Below, piece by piece: positions 46,803 through 56,738 of a stretch of DNA of 64,000 nucleotides (positions within the stretch are counted from its first letter, which is position 1; each line of letters starts with the position of its first letter). This DNA is from Hydra vulgaris (Eukaryota > Cnidaria > Hydrozoa > Anthoathecata > Hydridae). Below the pieces are notes generated by a model. That model was given only the letters and a program-made list of their open reading frames with translations. It was not told the origin of the DNA and did not search any database. The position numbers were made by a program, and so were the translations under genes. Where the stretch lies: positions 38,841,001-38,905,000 of the forward strand of contig NC_088933.1 in the NCBI RefSeq assembly GCF_038396675.1, read 5' to 3'.

Positions 46803-47522
46803 ATGGAAATGAAAAATGCTAATGAAAAATTTATAACTCCTGAAAATTTTAACATTCAAAATTTATTTGTAAAAAATATATATAAAGCTGACAAACCTGT
46901 GCCATATCAAAAATTATATCTCTCATATAGTTATCCTAATGGAAATGAAGGACCTGTTCTTATAAAATCACTCTCTTTATTTTCATATGGTGTTAGCGAA
47001 AATAAAGATATGAAAACGAATGAACTTAATGGCTATTCACTTTCTTTAGTATGTTTTGATGAAAAAGAAGGTAAAACTGAAAAGCAACAAAAATTTATTG
47101 AAATGATTGAAGCTATTGAAAATTTTTGCAAAGAACAAATTGACATTTATAAAACTGAAATAAAAAAAGGAGGTCGAAAATCTGAAGTTAATATTTCAAA
47201 TTTAAAAATTTTAAGATATAATACAGATAAGCCTCATGCACCTCCTGTAATATATGGAAAATTATTCACAGATAAAAATTTAAAAATATCTTCAGTATTT
47301 CATTGTAAAAAGAATGGAGCACTTACCAAAACTTCAGGTCATGATTATATAAATCAAAGATGTAGAGTCGTTGGAAGCTTAAAAATTGAAGGAATTTTTA
47401 TAGGTTCAATGATTGAATCAATACAAATTAAATTACCAGAAGTGTTTGTTATGAAAAAGATTTCTAACTTTACAAGTATTATGTCAGATTTAGATTTAGG
47501 AAACGAATCAGATGAAGAATAA
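46803..47522 (+). CDS. DUF5871-like conserved viral protein (239 aa)
   Basis: NELNGYSLSLVCFDEKEG, a central helical region, HAPPVIYGKLFTDKNLKISS and the C-terminal VVGSLKIEGIFIGSMIESIQIKL follow the pattern of the DUF5871 family known from nucleocytoplasmic large DNA viruses and some Polinton-like viruses, where an ssDNA-binding role has been suggested. Acidic tail (DLDLGNESDEE). Promoter CGTATATAAAATG overlaps the start. Family assignment is from memory of the pattern. Confidence 0.55.
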   Translation: MEMKNANEKFITPENFNIQNLFVKNIYKADKPVPYQKLYLSYSYPNGNEGPVLIKSLSLFSYGVSENKDMKTNELNGYSLSLVCFDEKEGKTEKQQKFIEMIEAIENFCKEQIDIYKTEIKKGGRKSEVNISNLKILRYNTDKPHAPPVIYGKLFTDKNLKISSVFHCKKNGALTKTSGHDYINQRCRVVGSLKIEGIFIGSMIESIQIKLPEVFVMKKISNFTSIMSDLDLGNESDEE

Positions 47523-47604
47523 TAATATTATGGTAAGTTTATCATAATATTATGCATATATAATTGAATTAAATTTTTAAGATTTTAATTTCATTATAAA
47601 AAGA

Positions 47605-47994
47605 ATGTCTTATATTAGAGAAAAATATAATATATACGAATATGAAGAATGCAATAAAGATTCATTCATCTATTACAAGTATGATAGTGAAACTCATATT
47701 ATGGAATTAAGAATAAATTATAGCTATGGTTTAACATTTGAAGAAAGTTATTACCTATTAAACAAATCTGAATTGTTAGATTTCTCACATAAAATTTTAA
47801 ATCAAATCGAATATCATGCGAATAAAATCTTACCTGAAATGAAAGAATTTTTCATATCACCTGACTACTTAGATTTACTTATCCGAAAATATGGTAGAGA
47901 AGCAGCACTCAATTTATTCTTACAAGAACCAAAAAATGAAATTGAGAAAGAAGTTAGAAAAAGTTGGAATAAAGTTGAAATCAGGAATATATAA
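47605..47994 (+). CDS. Paralogue of the repeat-protein C-terminal domain (129 aa)
   Basis: The C-terminal 50 residues (EMKEFFISPDYLDLLIRKYG, then ALNLFLQEP) match the end of the long repeat protein 39196-40221, but no repeats are present. The final codons and stop lie inside the right inverted repeat (47944-48091), mirroring the polymerase end in the left repeat. Unknown function. Confidence 0.65.
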   Translation: MSYIREKYNIYEYEECNKDSFIYYKYDSETHIMELRINYSYGLTFEESYYLLNKSELLDFSHKILNQIEYHANKILPEMKEFFISPDYLDLLIRKYGREAALNLFLQEPKNEIEKEVRKSWNKVEIRNI

Positions 47995-48091
47995 AAAATT
48001 ATAGTTAGGAGTTGAAATAGCGATATTTTAAAATAAGGTTATGAAAATGGTTAAAATGCCGATGAGCCAGAACCGGCATTTTACATCTACT
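47944..48091 (-). repeat. Polinton right terminal inverted repeat (148 bp)
   Basis: Exact complement of 29491-29638. Ends GGCATTTTACATCTACT at 48091, directly followed by the TGTATA duplication. Confidence 0.97.

Positions 48092-48176
<85 letters not shown>
48092..48176. repeat. Target duplication TGTATA then (TA)n
   Basis: 48092-48097 is the right copy of the Polinton target duplication; it continues into about 80 bp of TA. The element therefore inserted at the edge of a TG/TA microsatellite. Confidence 0.95.
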
Positions 48177-48179
<3 letters not shown>

Positions 48180-50760
48180 CAATTCCATAGTTAAGTGACG
48201 CATCATGCAGAGAGATTTTTTTTAATAGAAATTTTTCTATAACTCAGAAATAATTTTTTATTACTCTAAATCAATCTTGAATTAAAATTTTATAATAAAA
48301 ACTAAACACAATTGTATTAACATAACACTGCTACATAGCAAAAATTAAAACATGAGTTCAGTGACGCAATGCGGAAAAAAGTGTTTTTTATCAGCATACT
48401 TTTAAATGGAGTTTTCGCTGAAATTTTAATTCTTGCTTGACTTATTAGATTTTTTTTGTTGTAATTTATTCATTTGGCAATAAGGTAGTCATAAAAAAAG
48501 CCACAAACAATAAAGTTTTCATATCGTTTTATTTTACAGAAAAAAAACTATCAGTTCAGTGACGCAACGTTCAGTGACGAAACAAAAAGACGAAATTAAA
48601 ATCATTTTAAAAAGTTTTGTTATTTTGTAATAAATTTTAATTATACTCAGGTGAAAATAGCATCGGAACAACGTCATCATTCTGAACATAAAAATAATGT
48701 GATTTTGATATACCTTTGATTTTTCTTGAATAACTTAAAATTGAACTGAATCCAAGTTCATTTTTTTGTTGTCTTGTATCATTTTCTGACATGTGAATTA
48801 CAGATATTTGCAAATCTTGTAATGCTAACGCAAAATCTGCTGCTGATCTGATTTCATATTGACTAGTTTTAACTCTGAGGGCTGCGATTCGCTTAACAGT
48901 AGCTCCTATTCCATCAACCACTCCTTTCCCGTGCATCGCTGCAAAGAAATACCAGAAGAATTTTTTATGAAAACGTTTTTCAAACACAACCATTGCAGCC
49001 ATAATGCTTTTGTTTTTGAACTGAGAAGTGGCATTATCGCTGAACATTTGTACTTCTTTGACTTGATCAGGAATAAAGTGAAGGATCTTGTCAATGTACG
49101 GTATAACGGAAGACTTAATATGATCAGTTGAATCTGAAACTATGGCAAATGTTTTTAACTCAATGTTCCAGACTGCTAGGGTCATGATAGAAACTTGATT
49201 TTGACCAAAATGAGCCGCTTGTGGCTCATTTTGTTAGAAACACCTAGCGCTTTCAGCCCAGTCAACTTGGATTACCGCAATTTCAGAATTAATACTCATC
49301 GTAACCTCCTTCAGTTTATTAAAAATTGTTGATTGGTTTTTCTTTACAAATGCGTGTTTAACGAACTTATCACACATCGCTGATATGTGTTGGATGAGTT
49401 CTGTTACAGTAGACTTTTTTGAAATTTTTTCAATGTTTGCACATGTTTTAGTTTCAGGCTTTCTCCACTCGTCCCAGGATACTTCGAAACCAAATGTATT
49501 ACCAGTTTGCAAGTGTTTATCGAACTGTTTCATACCTTTGCATGCAACGCATTTGTCATAGGCGCAATCGTATGTGTACGGTTCACAAACAAAGTTATTT
49601 ATCATTTCAGATCCAACTTTGATTGAAGGCGCTTGAATTGATTTTGTTAATGCATTTAAGGAAAATCGCATAATTTCATGCAAACTACAAACACAAACAT
49701 TATGCGGAAATTTTGTAACTGATTTTACATTGCGTGGACGAAGGTCGCAAAATTTGCTGAGTCTAATTTTTATGTGCAGATGCTTTTCCTTGAATAACTC
49801 GAAAGCTTCTTTTAGCGTATAATATAAATGACGTATCTGAATATTGTTTGCTTTTCTGTCAGATAATTGAATTCGAGTGACATCTTTTTTGTTTGGTGAT
49901 ATTTGGGAAACTTCATCTTCATTATAAAAGTTTACAACTGCTAAAACATCGCTTTCAGAAAGACCATACAGCTTTAAACATGCTGGAGGTAGACCCGAAT
50001 TATCTTTACAAGCAGAGCTATTTGAAAGAATAGAAAGAATTTCAGATTGTTTCTCCTTTGTAGTTGGTAGTGCTTTTAAAACTTTTTTCAATGCTTTTCC
50101 TCTTTGTTGAACGTTTTTAAAAGATGAGCTTGGTCTTTGATATTGATTTAAAAGTTTTCTTTTTAACGCGCGACTTTTTAAAACTCTTAATTTTGCTTTA
50201 GCAGCATAAGCTGCTTTTTTATTAGGATCGGCTTTCAATTTTTCTCAATATCTCTTAGATCTAACTCTGGACATTTCTTTCTTTTTATCAGCATTCCGAG
50301 AAACATAATTAGCTTGGTATTCTACATAACGTTTTTTTTTTACTTCTAATTTTGATTCCATTTCTTAAAAATTTACAACTTTATAAGAAAATGTTAACAT
50401 AAATCCAAAAGTTTACTAATATTTACTAATAGCCCTTCACAATACTAAAATGCAAAAATTTATTCGAATTTGAAAAATTTGAAAACCCACAACGAAATCT
50501 GAACTTTTGGATGATATTTTGACTTCCTTACCGCGCTATTTTATAAAACGCTAATTATCCCGTCGATGGGTTCAGTGACGCAACAGCTTTTAAACTATAA
50601 CTATATGTTAATACAATGCTTTTTGACCAATGTTTTTTTTAGTGATGATTAAAAGTTTACATTAAAATATATAATTTCTAAAAAAACCTCGCCATAAAGC
50701 ATAATTTCATTGCAATAATTAAACTTTTTTAGCTTTTAGTTCAGTGACGCAACGTAATTT
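48180..50760 (-). mobile_element. DDE-like DNA transposon, family B, with subterminal GTGACGCAAC repeats
   Basis: The transposase pseudogene (48637-50361) is flanked by direct copies of TTCAGTGACGCAAC: left at 48357-48371 (variant), 48555-48568 and 48570-48583 (variant), right at 50571-50584 and 50740-50753, plus AGTGACGCATC at 48194. All face the same way. I could not find inverted termini, so the limits are approximate. Confidence 0.6.
48637..50361 (-). pseudogene. DDE-like transposase, family B, two premature stops
   Basis: ATG at 50361 opens a basic, Lys/Arg-rich N-terminus; an in-frame TGA at 50245-50247 and a TAA at 49234-49236 interrupt an otherwise continuous frame. Middle: CDLRPRNVKSVTKFPHNVC and CAYDKCVACKGMKQF. 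Catalytic blocks: VIQVDWAESARCF (first acid), VQMFSDNATSQFKNKS (second) and HGKGVVDGIGATVKR (third). Layout parallels family A (D...DSCxxQN/SQFKN...GH/GKG..D), but sequence similarity is low. Superfamily not assigned. Confidence 0.72.
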
Positions 50761-50761
50761 A

Positions 50762-51098
50762 TGCAGATGTGTATGTGACAAAAAAACACTTGAATTATTT
50801 TTAAAGAGTAAAAGTTTTTTTACTCAAGACATATATGTAATCTCAAAGATTCTTTCTAAAAACAATAAATATGGATATGTTTTGTTTAAAATATTGCAAT
50901 AACTCGCCCTCAAATTTTACTCACTTTTTCGAATAATAAAAAGAACAAACAGTTGCTAACATTCATCAAATTTATCTACTCGGTTCAAACATTTTCTACT
51001 CAAAATTTATTTTAACAATAATTTTAAGGTGTTTAAACTATAATTAAAGAAATAAAACCTTTTGAAAAAGATATTTTTAAACGCGAAATTTATCTCTT

Positions 51099-51100
<2 letters not shown>
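50762..51100. other. AT-rich spacer, nothing recognised
   Basis: No gene seen; may include the outer end of the family B transposon. Confidence 0.4.
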
Positions 51101-51166
<66 letters not shown>

Positions 51167-51232
51167 GTGAGTATGTATGTATGTATGTATGTATGTATGT
51201 ATGTATGTATGTATGTATATATATATATATAT
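51101..51232. repeat. (TA)n followed by (TATG)n
   Basis: About 64 bp of TA (51101-51164), a short CTGTGAG break, then about eleven TATG units (51173-51218) and a short TA tail. Confidence 0.95.
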
Positions 51233-51699
51233 AATGCAAAATCGAAGTCTGAAGTCTTTGTTCCCCTATTACTAAAATGACAAGTACTGAGGGATATTTA
51301 AAAAATTTGATATCAGCATATAAATGTTTCTTAACAAAATGTTAACTTATATATATTTATGAATTTATAATTGTTTAGCCTATAGTTTCTAAACTTTTAT
51401 TTGGTTAATGATAAAATAACAGTTTATTTATTATTTATAAAAATACAAAATCACCTGCAGCTCCTGAAATTCCATAGAGTGCACATAAAAACCCATAACC
51501 CCCAAAAACAAATACTCTAATATTGTTATCCCTGTAGAGTAGAAATATAAAATATATATGTTATACAACCAATCTTTGTAATATATTTAAAGTATATAAT
51601 AATATTTATAATAAAGTATAACAGTTATAAAAATCACAAAAGTTCAATATTTTTTTGATCTTTACAAAATAAATAATTACTTTAAAGATTTATTTTGTA

Positions 51700-54236
51700 A
51701 CTTACTTATAGCTCATTTTTTGAAGATCTTCTATTTGCTTTACAAACCTCAACATAGCTACTTTTATATTGATTCTGTAATCCTTTGCCTCAAAAATGCT
51801 AAAAACTATGGTGTTGTCTTTGCTATTTGGGTTTAATGATCGCCTCCAATTTTTATTTGTATTTCTTTCTCAGGAAAAAACTTATGGTAATGAAGTCTTT
51901 TACAACTACATAAAAATAATACATTACTAAATAAGTGACTAGTAAATTATAAAATAACAAATTTATAATTTACTATTATAATTATATTATTAAATAAGTA
52001 AATTATATAATTCAATAATAATTGTTTTAATTTTAATAATATACACAAAAGATTACACAAAACTCAATTATTTTTTAAATAAAATGGTAAATTATTGGTT
52101 GTTAAAATCACCTTTCTAATTGATCAAGAAGCCTTAATATATGCATTGGTAAGTTTTCAATAAAGCCCCAAGATACATATTTTATTTCAAATGTTCTTTT
52201 CTCTTCTTTTTCAACTAATCTTTGGGAAGAATGTGATGCTGTATTTATATTAAAGCTTTTCAGCCACCTTTGAACAAAGAAGTAAAATTATATTCCGTGC
52301 TTTTAACAAATTAATATAGAATAAAACTCGTATAAAAAATAACAACTTAGATATTGTTTTGAGCTTTTCCCGAGGTATACACAAGTCTTTGTGTATACCT
52401 CGTGTGTACTGTGTATACCTTGTATATACAGTATACCTTGTATATACAGTATACCGTGTATACACGGTATACCGTGTATACACAGTATATACCACCGTGT
52501 ATACCAAGTATACGCAGTATACCGTGTATACTGTGTATACTTGTGTATACCTTGTGTATACTGCTTTCATTGCTATGGTAGCAGTAGTAGTTAGTTGCAC
52601 TAATTACTACTGCTTCAGCATTAAGATTTTCAATTATCAAACCCTTTGTCTCAGTTTGAAATGATTATATCAGTTTTGATGATTGGCAGCATATTGCATC
52701 ATTTGATGTAACAGACATAATCTCCATATGTTTTTTAATAGAGGCATTTCTGACTCTTACAGTTGTTTTTGATGCTTGGTTACTACTTAAGCCTTTGGAG
52801 TAAGAGAAAACACAACTGGTTAACAAAAAACATTTATGAAAATTAAAATTTATTTAACTTGTAACTACAATTAATTTAGCTGAAATTTAAAAAATTTAAT
52901 TACTCTAGATCCTCCGCTTTTAAACTCAACTACTTTTCCACCACCTTTTGCTTAAGAATATGTAGTGCGGCATCTTCAACTATTCAAGGAATATCATTAT
53001 CCACAGTTAGATTGAAAATATCAGAAATGTTGTTGTTAAATAAATACGTTGATGCTGATTTCAATGATGATGGTAATGATGCTACTGTAAAAGTTGATGA
53101 TGAAGCGGAATTAGAAGCAAATAAAGATGTTTGTGATGATATTAATAGGGTTGATTGTGCTATTAATAATGATTTATCAATGGAGAAACTATGATTATAC
53201 TTATGATTAGTGTATAAGTTGTATTCTTTTAATACATTAAACCTTCGTTTACATTTACACTCAACAGTTAACATATTTAAAAGAGAGTTGGTTTTGAAAC
53301 TGGTCAAATCTTCAGGTAAAATGAGCTCTTTACATTTTGGACATGTTTCATTCAGAAGGTTTACCTTTATATTTTCTACAAGACAAAAAAAAAAAAAATA
53401 AGTGCTCACATTTTTTGAGAATTTTTTTTTTTTTTTTTTTGTTATTCACCTCCTCAAGGCCAAGAAGGCCACTACAGATGAGGAGGCTACTTAATAGTGG
53501 TTATAACCCTCTCTCAACTCTATAACTCCGAAACACGAACCTCAACGAACAAGGCCGCTGCGCAGAGAAACAAGTTGAGCGCGGTACTACCAGGGACGTG
53601 GTGGGGATTGAACTCGGAACCTCTCGCTTATGAAGCGAGCGCTTTACCACAACACCACTACCGCATTTACCACAACACCACTACCGCAATTTACCACTAC
53701 CACCACTACCGCAGAATTACTGGTTGTTTTGGTATTTTACCACATAAATTACACTGGCAAAGCTGTTAATGAGGATTAAACTCATTTTTTAATTCTTCAA
53801 CATTTATTTCTGAGTCATGAGCTATAACAATGCTTTTTTTAATGTCAGCAGTCATTGAAAACAACCACACTTTTTCACAAACACCAGCCTGGTGAACAGG
53901 GCAACCAATAAGCCTTTTATTTATTTTTCTTGATTTAGTAAAATTTAGACCTTTACTGAGTTTTTCTGCCTGTTGGCAACAGTAGCAATGAGATTTCCAG
54001 TTCATATTCAAAAGAAGTGTTGTCGATGCCATTCTTTTGATAACATTGTTTATGGTATCATAACATTTGAGGCAAATGTTAGATGGATGAACATTCTCTA
54101 TCTCTTCTGAAAGCATGACATGGAAAACCTTTTCAATTTTATTTTTTTGATTTGCTTCAATAGGGTACTTTTTTTTCCAAACCAAATATCCACAGACCCT
54201 GCAAAGTAGAGTCAAGTTCTTACTGTGAGTCTCCAT
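51700..54236 (-). CDS. RAG1-N-terminus-like multi-exon gene or relic
   Basis: Exon candidate 1 (54236-53766) encodes [14 protein letters not shown], then [17 protein letters not shown], then [15 protein letters not shown], matching the order of zinc-binding pairs in the RAG1 N-terminal region. Next candidate (about 53412-52984) has [18 protein letters not shown] with [13 protein letters not shown]. Further coding islands: [13 protein letters not shown] near 52900, [19 protein letters not shown] near 52720-52790, and [20 protein letters not shown] near 51740-51860. Such N-RAG proteins occur as transposon-related genes in invertebrates. Exon joints are not resolved; no RAG1 catalytic core is visible. 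A SINE sits between exons 1 and 2. Confidence 0.5.
52371..52562. repeat. GTATAC-rich minisatellite
   Basis: About 190 bp containing more than fifteen GTATAC palindromes in units such as GTGTATACC and AGTATACC, opening with a near-perfect inverted repeat (GAGGTATACACAA, 52372-52384, and its complement to 52400). All frames read as VYT/RYT repeats, so the ORFs here are artefacts. Lies within an intron of the RAG1-like gene. Confidence 0.9.
53424..53690 (-). mobile_element. tRNA-derived SINE
   Basis: On the minus strand the head carries a Pol III A box-like GTTGTGGTAAAGCGCTCG and B box GGTTCCGAGTTCAATCC around an anticodon-stem-like CTCGC-TTCATAA-GCGAG (CAT anticodon). The body continues through ACCGCGCTCAACTTG and ends in a poly-A run (poly-T at about 53420-53440 on plus). 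CACTACCGCA is triplicated at the head end (about 53660-53710). Inserted between two exons of the RAG1-like gene. Confidence 0.8.
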
Positions 54237-54706
54237 CTAAGAATAAGAAAACTTTTAAAGCAGATGATTCGAACCATCATCTTTATTACAATTTGTTAAA
54301 CGCATAGTGTTTATATGCGCTGAGTAAATGAGGAAAGTGAATTATTAATAAACTTTATGATAATACCATAGCTATAATGTTGCGTTCAAAATTTACATTC
54401 AACCATCGTTGATGGTTGAATGTAAAATTTGAACAAGAAAAAAGGTATCTTATAAGTAATAAGAAGATAAAAGATTCTTCTATATGAAAATATAACAAAT
54501 TTTAAACTTTAACGCTTAAAAAAAAAGAAAAAAGACTTTTAAATTTATAAACAAATCAAATGATTTTTTTTTTAAGTAAGTCTGCATTAATCAAAAAAAA
54601 TATATTTTCTCTTCATTATACTTACTTTCTAACAAAATTAAGTTAACAAAACACTACAGAGAACTCGATCAACTGGTTATCTTTGTAGACAATGATACAA
54701 AACATA
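54237..54706. other. Spacer, nothing recognised
   Basis: AT-rich. A 15-bp inverted repeat near 54400-54426 (CATTCAACCATC and complement) is the only structure. May contain the promoter of the RAG1-like gene. Confidence 0.4.
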
Positions 54707-56013
54707 ACGGGTGATGCGGAAGTTATCGGACAAATCCTAATTTCATTAATTGAGCATAATAATTAGTTTTTGTGGTTTTATGCGTAGGCATAAACTTTCT
54801 ATAAAATATAAACTTTATTATTTGAAACACAATTAATTAAAATGAGGTTAAATGCAGCTGAACGAGAATCTTTTCGAAAGCGACTAAAAATGTTTTTTGT
54901 AAATAAACCTAATATATATAAAAAAAAAATCGTAAATCATTTTGAAAAGGAAGGATTTGCTCGAAGTACAATATATGATAACCTAAAAAGACTTGAAACT
55001 GTTCAATCGTTTTCTGATAGAAAGCACCCTGGTCGTCCGACATCCTGGACTAGAGAAAAGAAAGCCGTATTAACGAGACTTGTCAACAATCGAAAAGAGG
55101 TCAGTCAGAGAAAAATATGTATTAAATTAGGTGTAAATCAATCGACAATTGGTCGTCAGTTAAAAAAAATGAATATTAAATATAGAAAACGTGAAAAGAC
55201 TCCAAAATACACTATAGAACAACAAATAAAGGCAAAGAAAAGAATCAGGAAACTAGTTAACCAACTCTGCAACACAAAATCGCTTCTAGTCATCGATGAC
55301 GAAAAATACTTTTGTTTTGCAGGGGACAACATGCCTGGAAATTCTGGATACTACACAAACAACAAAATGACATGCCCAGAAAGTGTTCGTTTTATAGGAA
55401 AAGAGAAATTTCCAAAAAAGTTATTAATGTGGATAGCCATATCTGACCGTGGTATGTCCGAGCCATTGTTTCGCACTTCCAAAGCTGTAGCGATCAATTC
55501 ATCAATCTATATTAATGAATATTTAGAAAAACGAATTCTTCCATTTATTCACAAGTATCATGGAGACTTTAACTATTTATTTTGGCCAGATTTAGCAAGT
55601 TCTCATTATTCTAAAGATTCTCTAAATTGGATGGACCAATATATCTATTACGTTGATAAAGAATCCAATCCCCCAAATGTGCCTCAAGCACGACCAATCG
55701 AAAATTTTTGGGGACATTTGGCACAGAAGGTTTACGAGGGAGATTGGCAAGCTTCAACAGAGCAAGTTTTGATTGATCGCATTAAACTAAAACTACAAGA
55801 AATTGATTTAAACTATTTACAGTCGCATATGGAAGGCGTCAGAGCAAAATTGAGATCAATTGCAGATGGTGGTGTTTTTTCATATAAAAAATGATATATT
55901 TTTATTAAAAGATAAATGCTTTATTTAAAAAAAATATAATAGTAGTTTGTTTTTTTATTTATAAATAATTTATTGACGTTTTTATTTTGTCCGATAACTT
56001 CCGCATCACCCGT
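54707..56013 (+). mobile_element. Tc1/mariner-superfamily element, intact (1307 bp)
   Basis: 28-bp perfect terminal inverted repeats starting ACGGGTGATGCGGAAG, flanked by TA at 54705-54706 and 56014-56015. One open transposase frame without stops. The right flank is a LINE 3-prime tail, suggesting insertion into an older LINE. Confidence 0.95.
54842..55894 (+). CDS. Tc1/mariner-type transposase with DD36E spacing (350 aa), apparently intact
   Basis: N-terminal helix-turn-helix pair with GRPTSWTREKK between the two DNA-binding halves (about residues 60-75) and NQSTIGRQLKKMN in the second. Catalytic acids: VIDDEKYFCF (first D), FWPDLASSHYS (second D) and QARPIENFWGHL (E). By my count 36 residues lie between second D and E, so DD36E rather than the DD34E of Tc1 or DD34D of mariner. 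The full frame runs from ATG at 54842 to TGA, with no lesions, so the element may be active. Confidence 0.92.
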   Translation: MRLNAAERESFRKRLKMFFVNKPNIYKKKIVNHFEKEGFARSTIYDNLKRLETVQSFSDRKHPGRPTSWTREKKAVLTRLVNNRKEVSQRKICIKLGVNQSTIGRQLKKMNIKYRKREKTPKYTIEQQIKAKKRIRKLVNQLCNTKSLLVIDDEKYFCFAGDNMPGNSGYYTNNKMTCPESVRFIGKEKFPKKLLMWIAISDRGMSEPLFRTSKAVAINSSIYINEYLEKRILPFIHKYHGDFNYLFWPDLASSHYSKDSLNWMDQYIYYVDKESNPPNVPQARPIENFWGHLAQKVYEGDWQASTEQVLIDRIKLKLQEIDLNYLQSHMEGVRAKLRSIADGGVFSYKK

Positions 56014-56500
56014 TAAATATAAGTAGGTACACGATTAGCTAAATAGGTAATATATAGTCGTTCAAGTGTTGATAAACAAGCCTATTATTTGTTTTTGTGT
56101 TTTTGTTATTGTTGTTGTTTTAGTAATAATTTAAAAGAATAAATTAGGAAACGAAATCACGCAGTGAACAGAAAAATGTAAATTTTAGTTACTAGATAAA
56201 TAAACTTTAATTTCTCGAAAAATATAAGTTTTACCAGTATACTTATTTTCAAAATAACATTTTATATATTAGTATTGATTTTCAAAAAGTAACAGGATTG
56301 GACTATGAATGATAAAGTCGTTTAAATGCAGTTTAAATAAGGACACGCATGAAGTTAGTTTTATAAAATTAAGTTGCTCGTAAATATTTCAAAATATTTT
56401 ACTCCTACAACTTATATTAAATGTTATTTATATTCTTGTTTTGAAGGGGCTTAGCGATAAGACTGAATTTGTCTTCTTCTTGCCCCAGCCGTGTATATAC
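56014..56500 (-). mobile_element. LINE 3-prime tail (5-prime truncated, non-coding)
   Basis: 56015-56125 is nearly identical to the 3-prime UTR of the LINE at 15350-15460. Further upstream on the minus strand, 56450-56485 has the GCAAGAAGAAGAC...GTCTTATCGCTAAG hairpin similar to 7766-7799. No coding part is present. Confidence 0.6.
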
Positions 56501-56631
56501 ATTTTGTAAAAGTCTAATTTTGTAAAAAAAAATTTACGGCGAAAAAATGTATATATATATATATATTCTAATGAAGAAATAGCAGTTTGCTTTTAGAAAA
56601 TCATTGTTTATTTTTCAAATTATTGCGACAT

Positions 56632-56707
<76 letters not shown>

Positions 56708-56738
56708 ACACACACGCGCGCGCACGCACGCACACAAA
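56632..56738. repeat. (CA)n microsatellite with CG-rich end
   Basis: About 70 bp of CA, then CACATACACACAC, CGCGCGCG and CACGCACG variants. Confidence 0.95.

Larger units (their letters stand above)
29491..48091. mobile_element. Complete Polinton/Maverick element (18,601 bp)
   Basis: 148-bp perfect terminal inverted repeats, AGT...ACT ends and a 6-bp target duplication delimit it exactly. It encodes the Polinton hallmark set: protein-primed family B polymerase, retroviral-type integrase, FtsK/HerA packaging ATPase, adenain-like protease, and major and minor capsid proteins, plus accessory genes. Genes form two outward-facing blocks from a divergence point at 41807-41838. The capsid, ATPase and protease frames are open; the polymerase is broken, the integrase has no ATG and at least one other frame is shifted. 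Identical repeats suggest recent insertion or recent gene conversion. Confidence 0.97.

Noticed and set aside
52250-52664. Frames rich in VYT/RYT repeats
   Set aside because: All frames through the GTATAC array give such repeats; not coding.
53617-53680. Possible functional tRNA gene (CAT anticodon)
   Set aside because: The tRNA-like part continues into a SINE body and poly-A tail, and the acceptor stem does not close; it is a SINE head.
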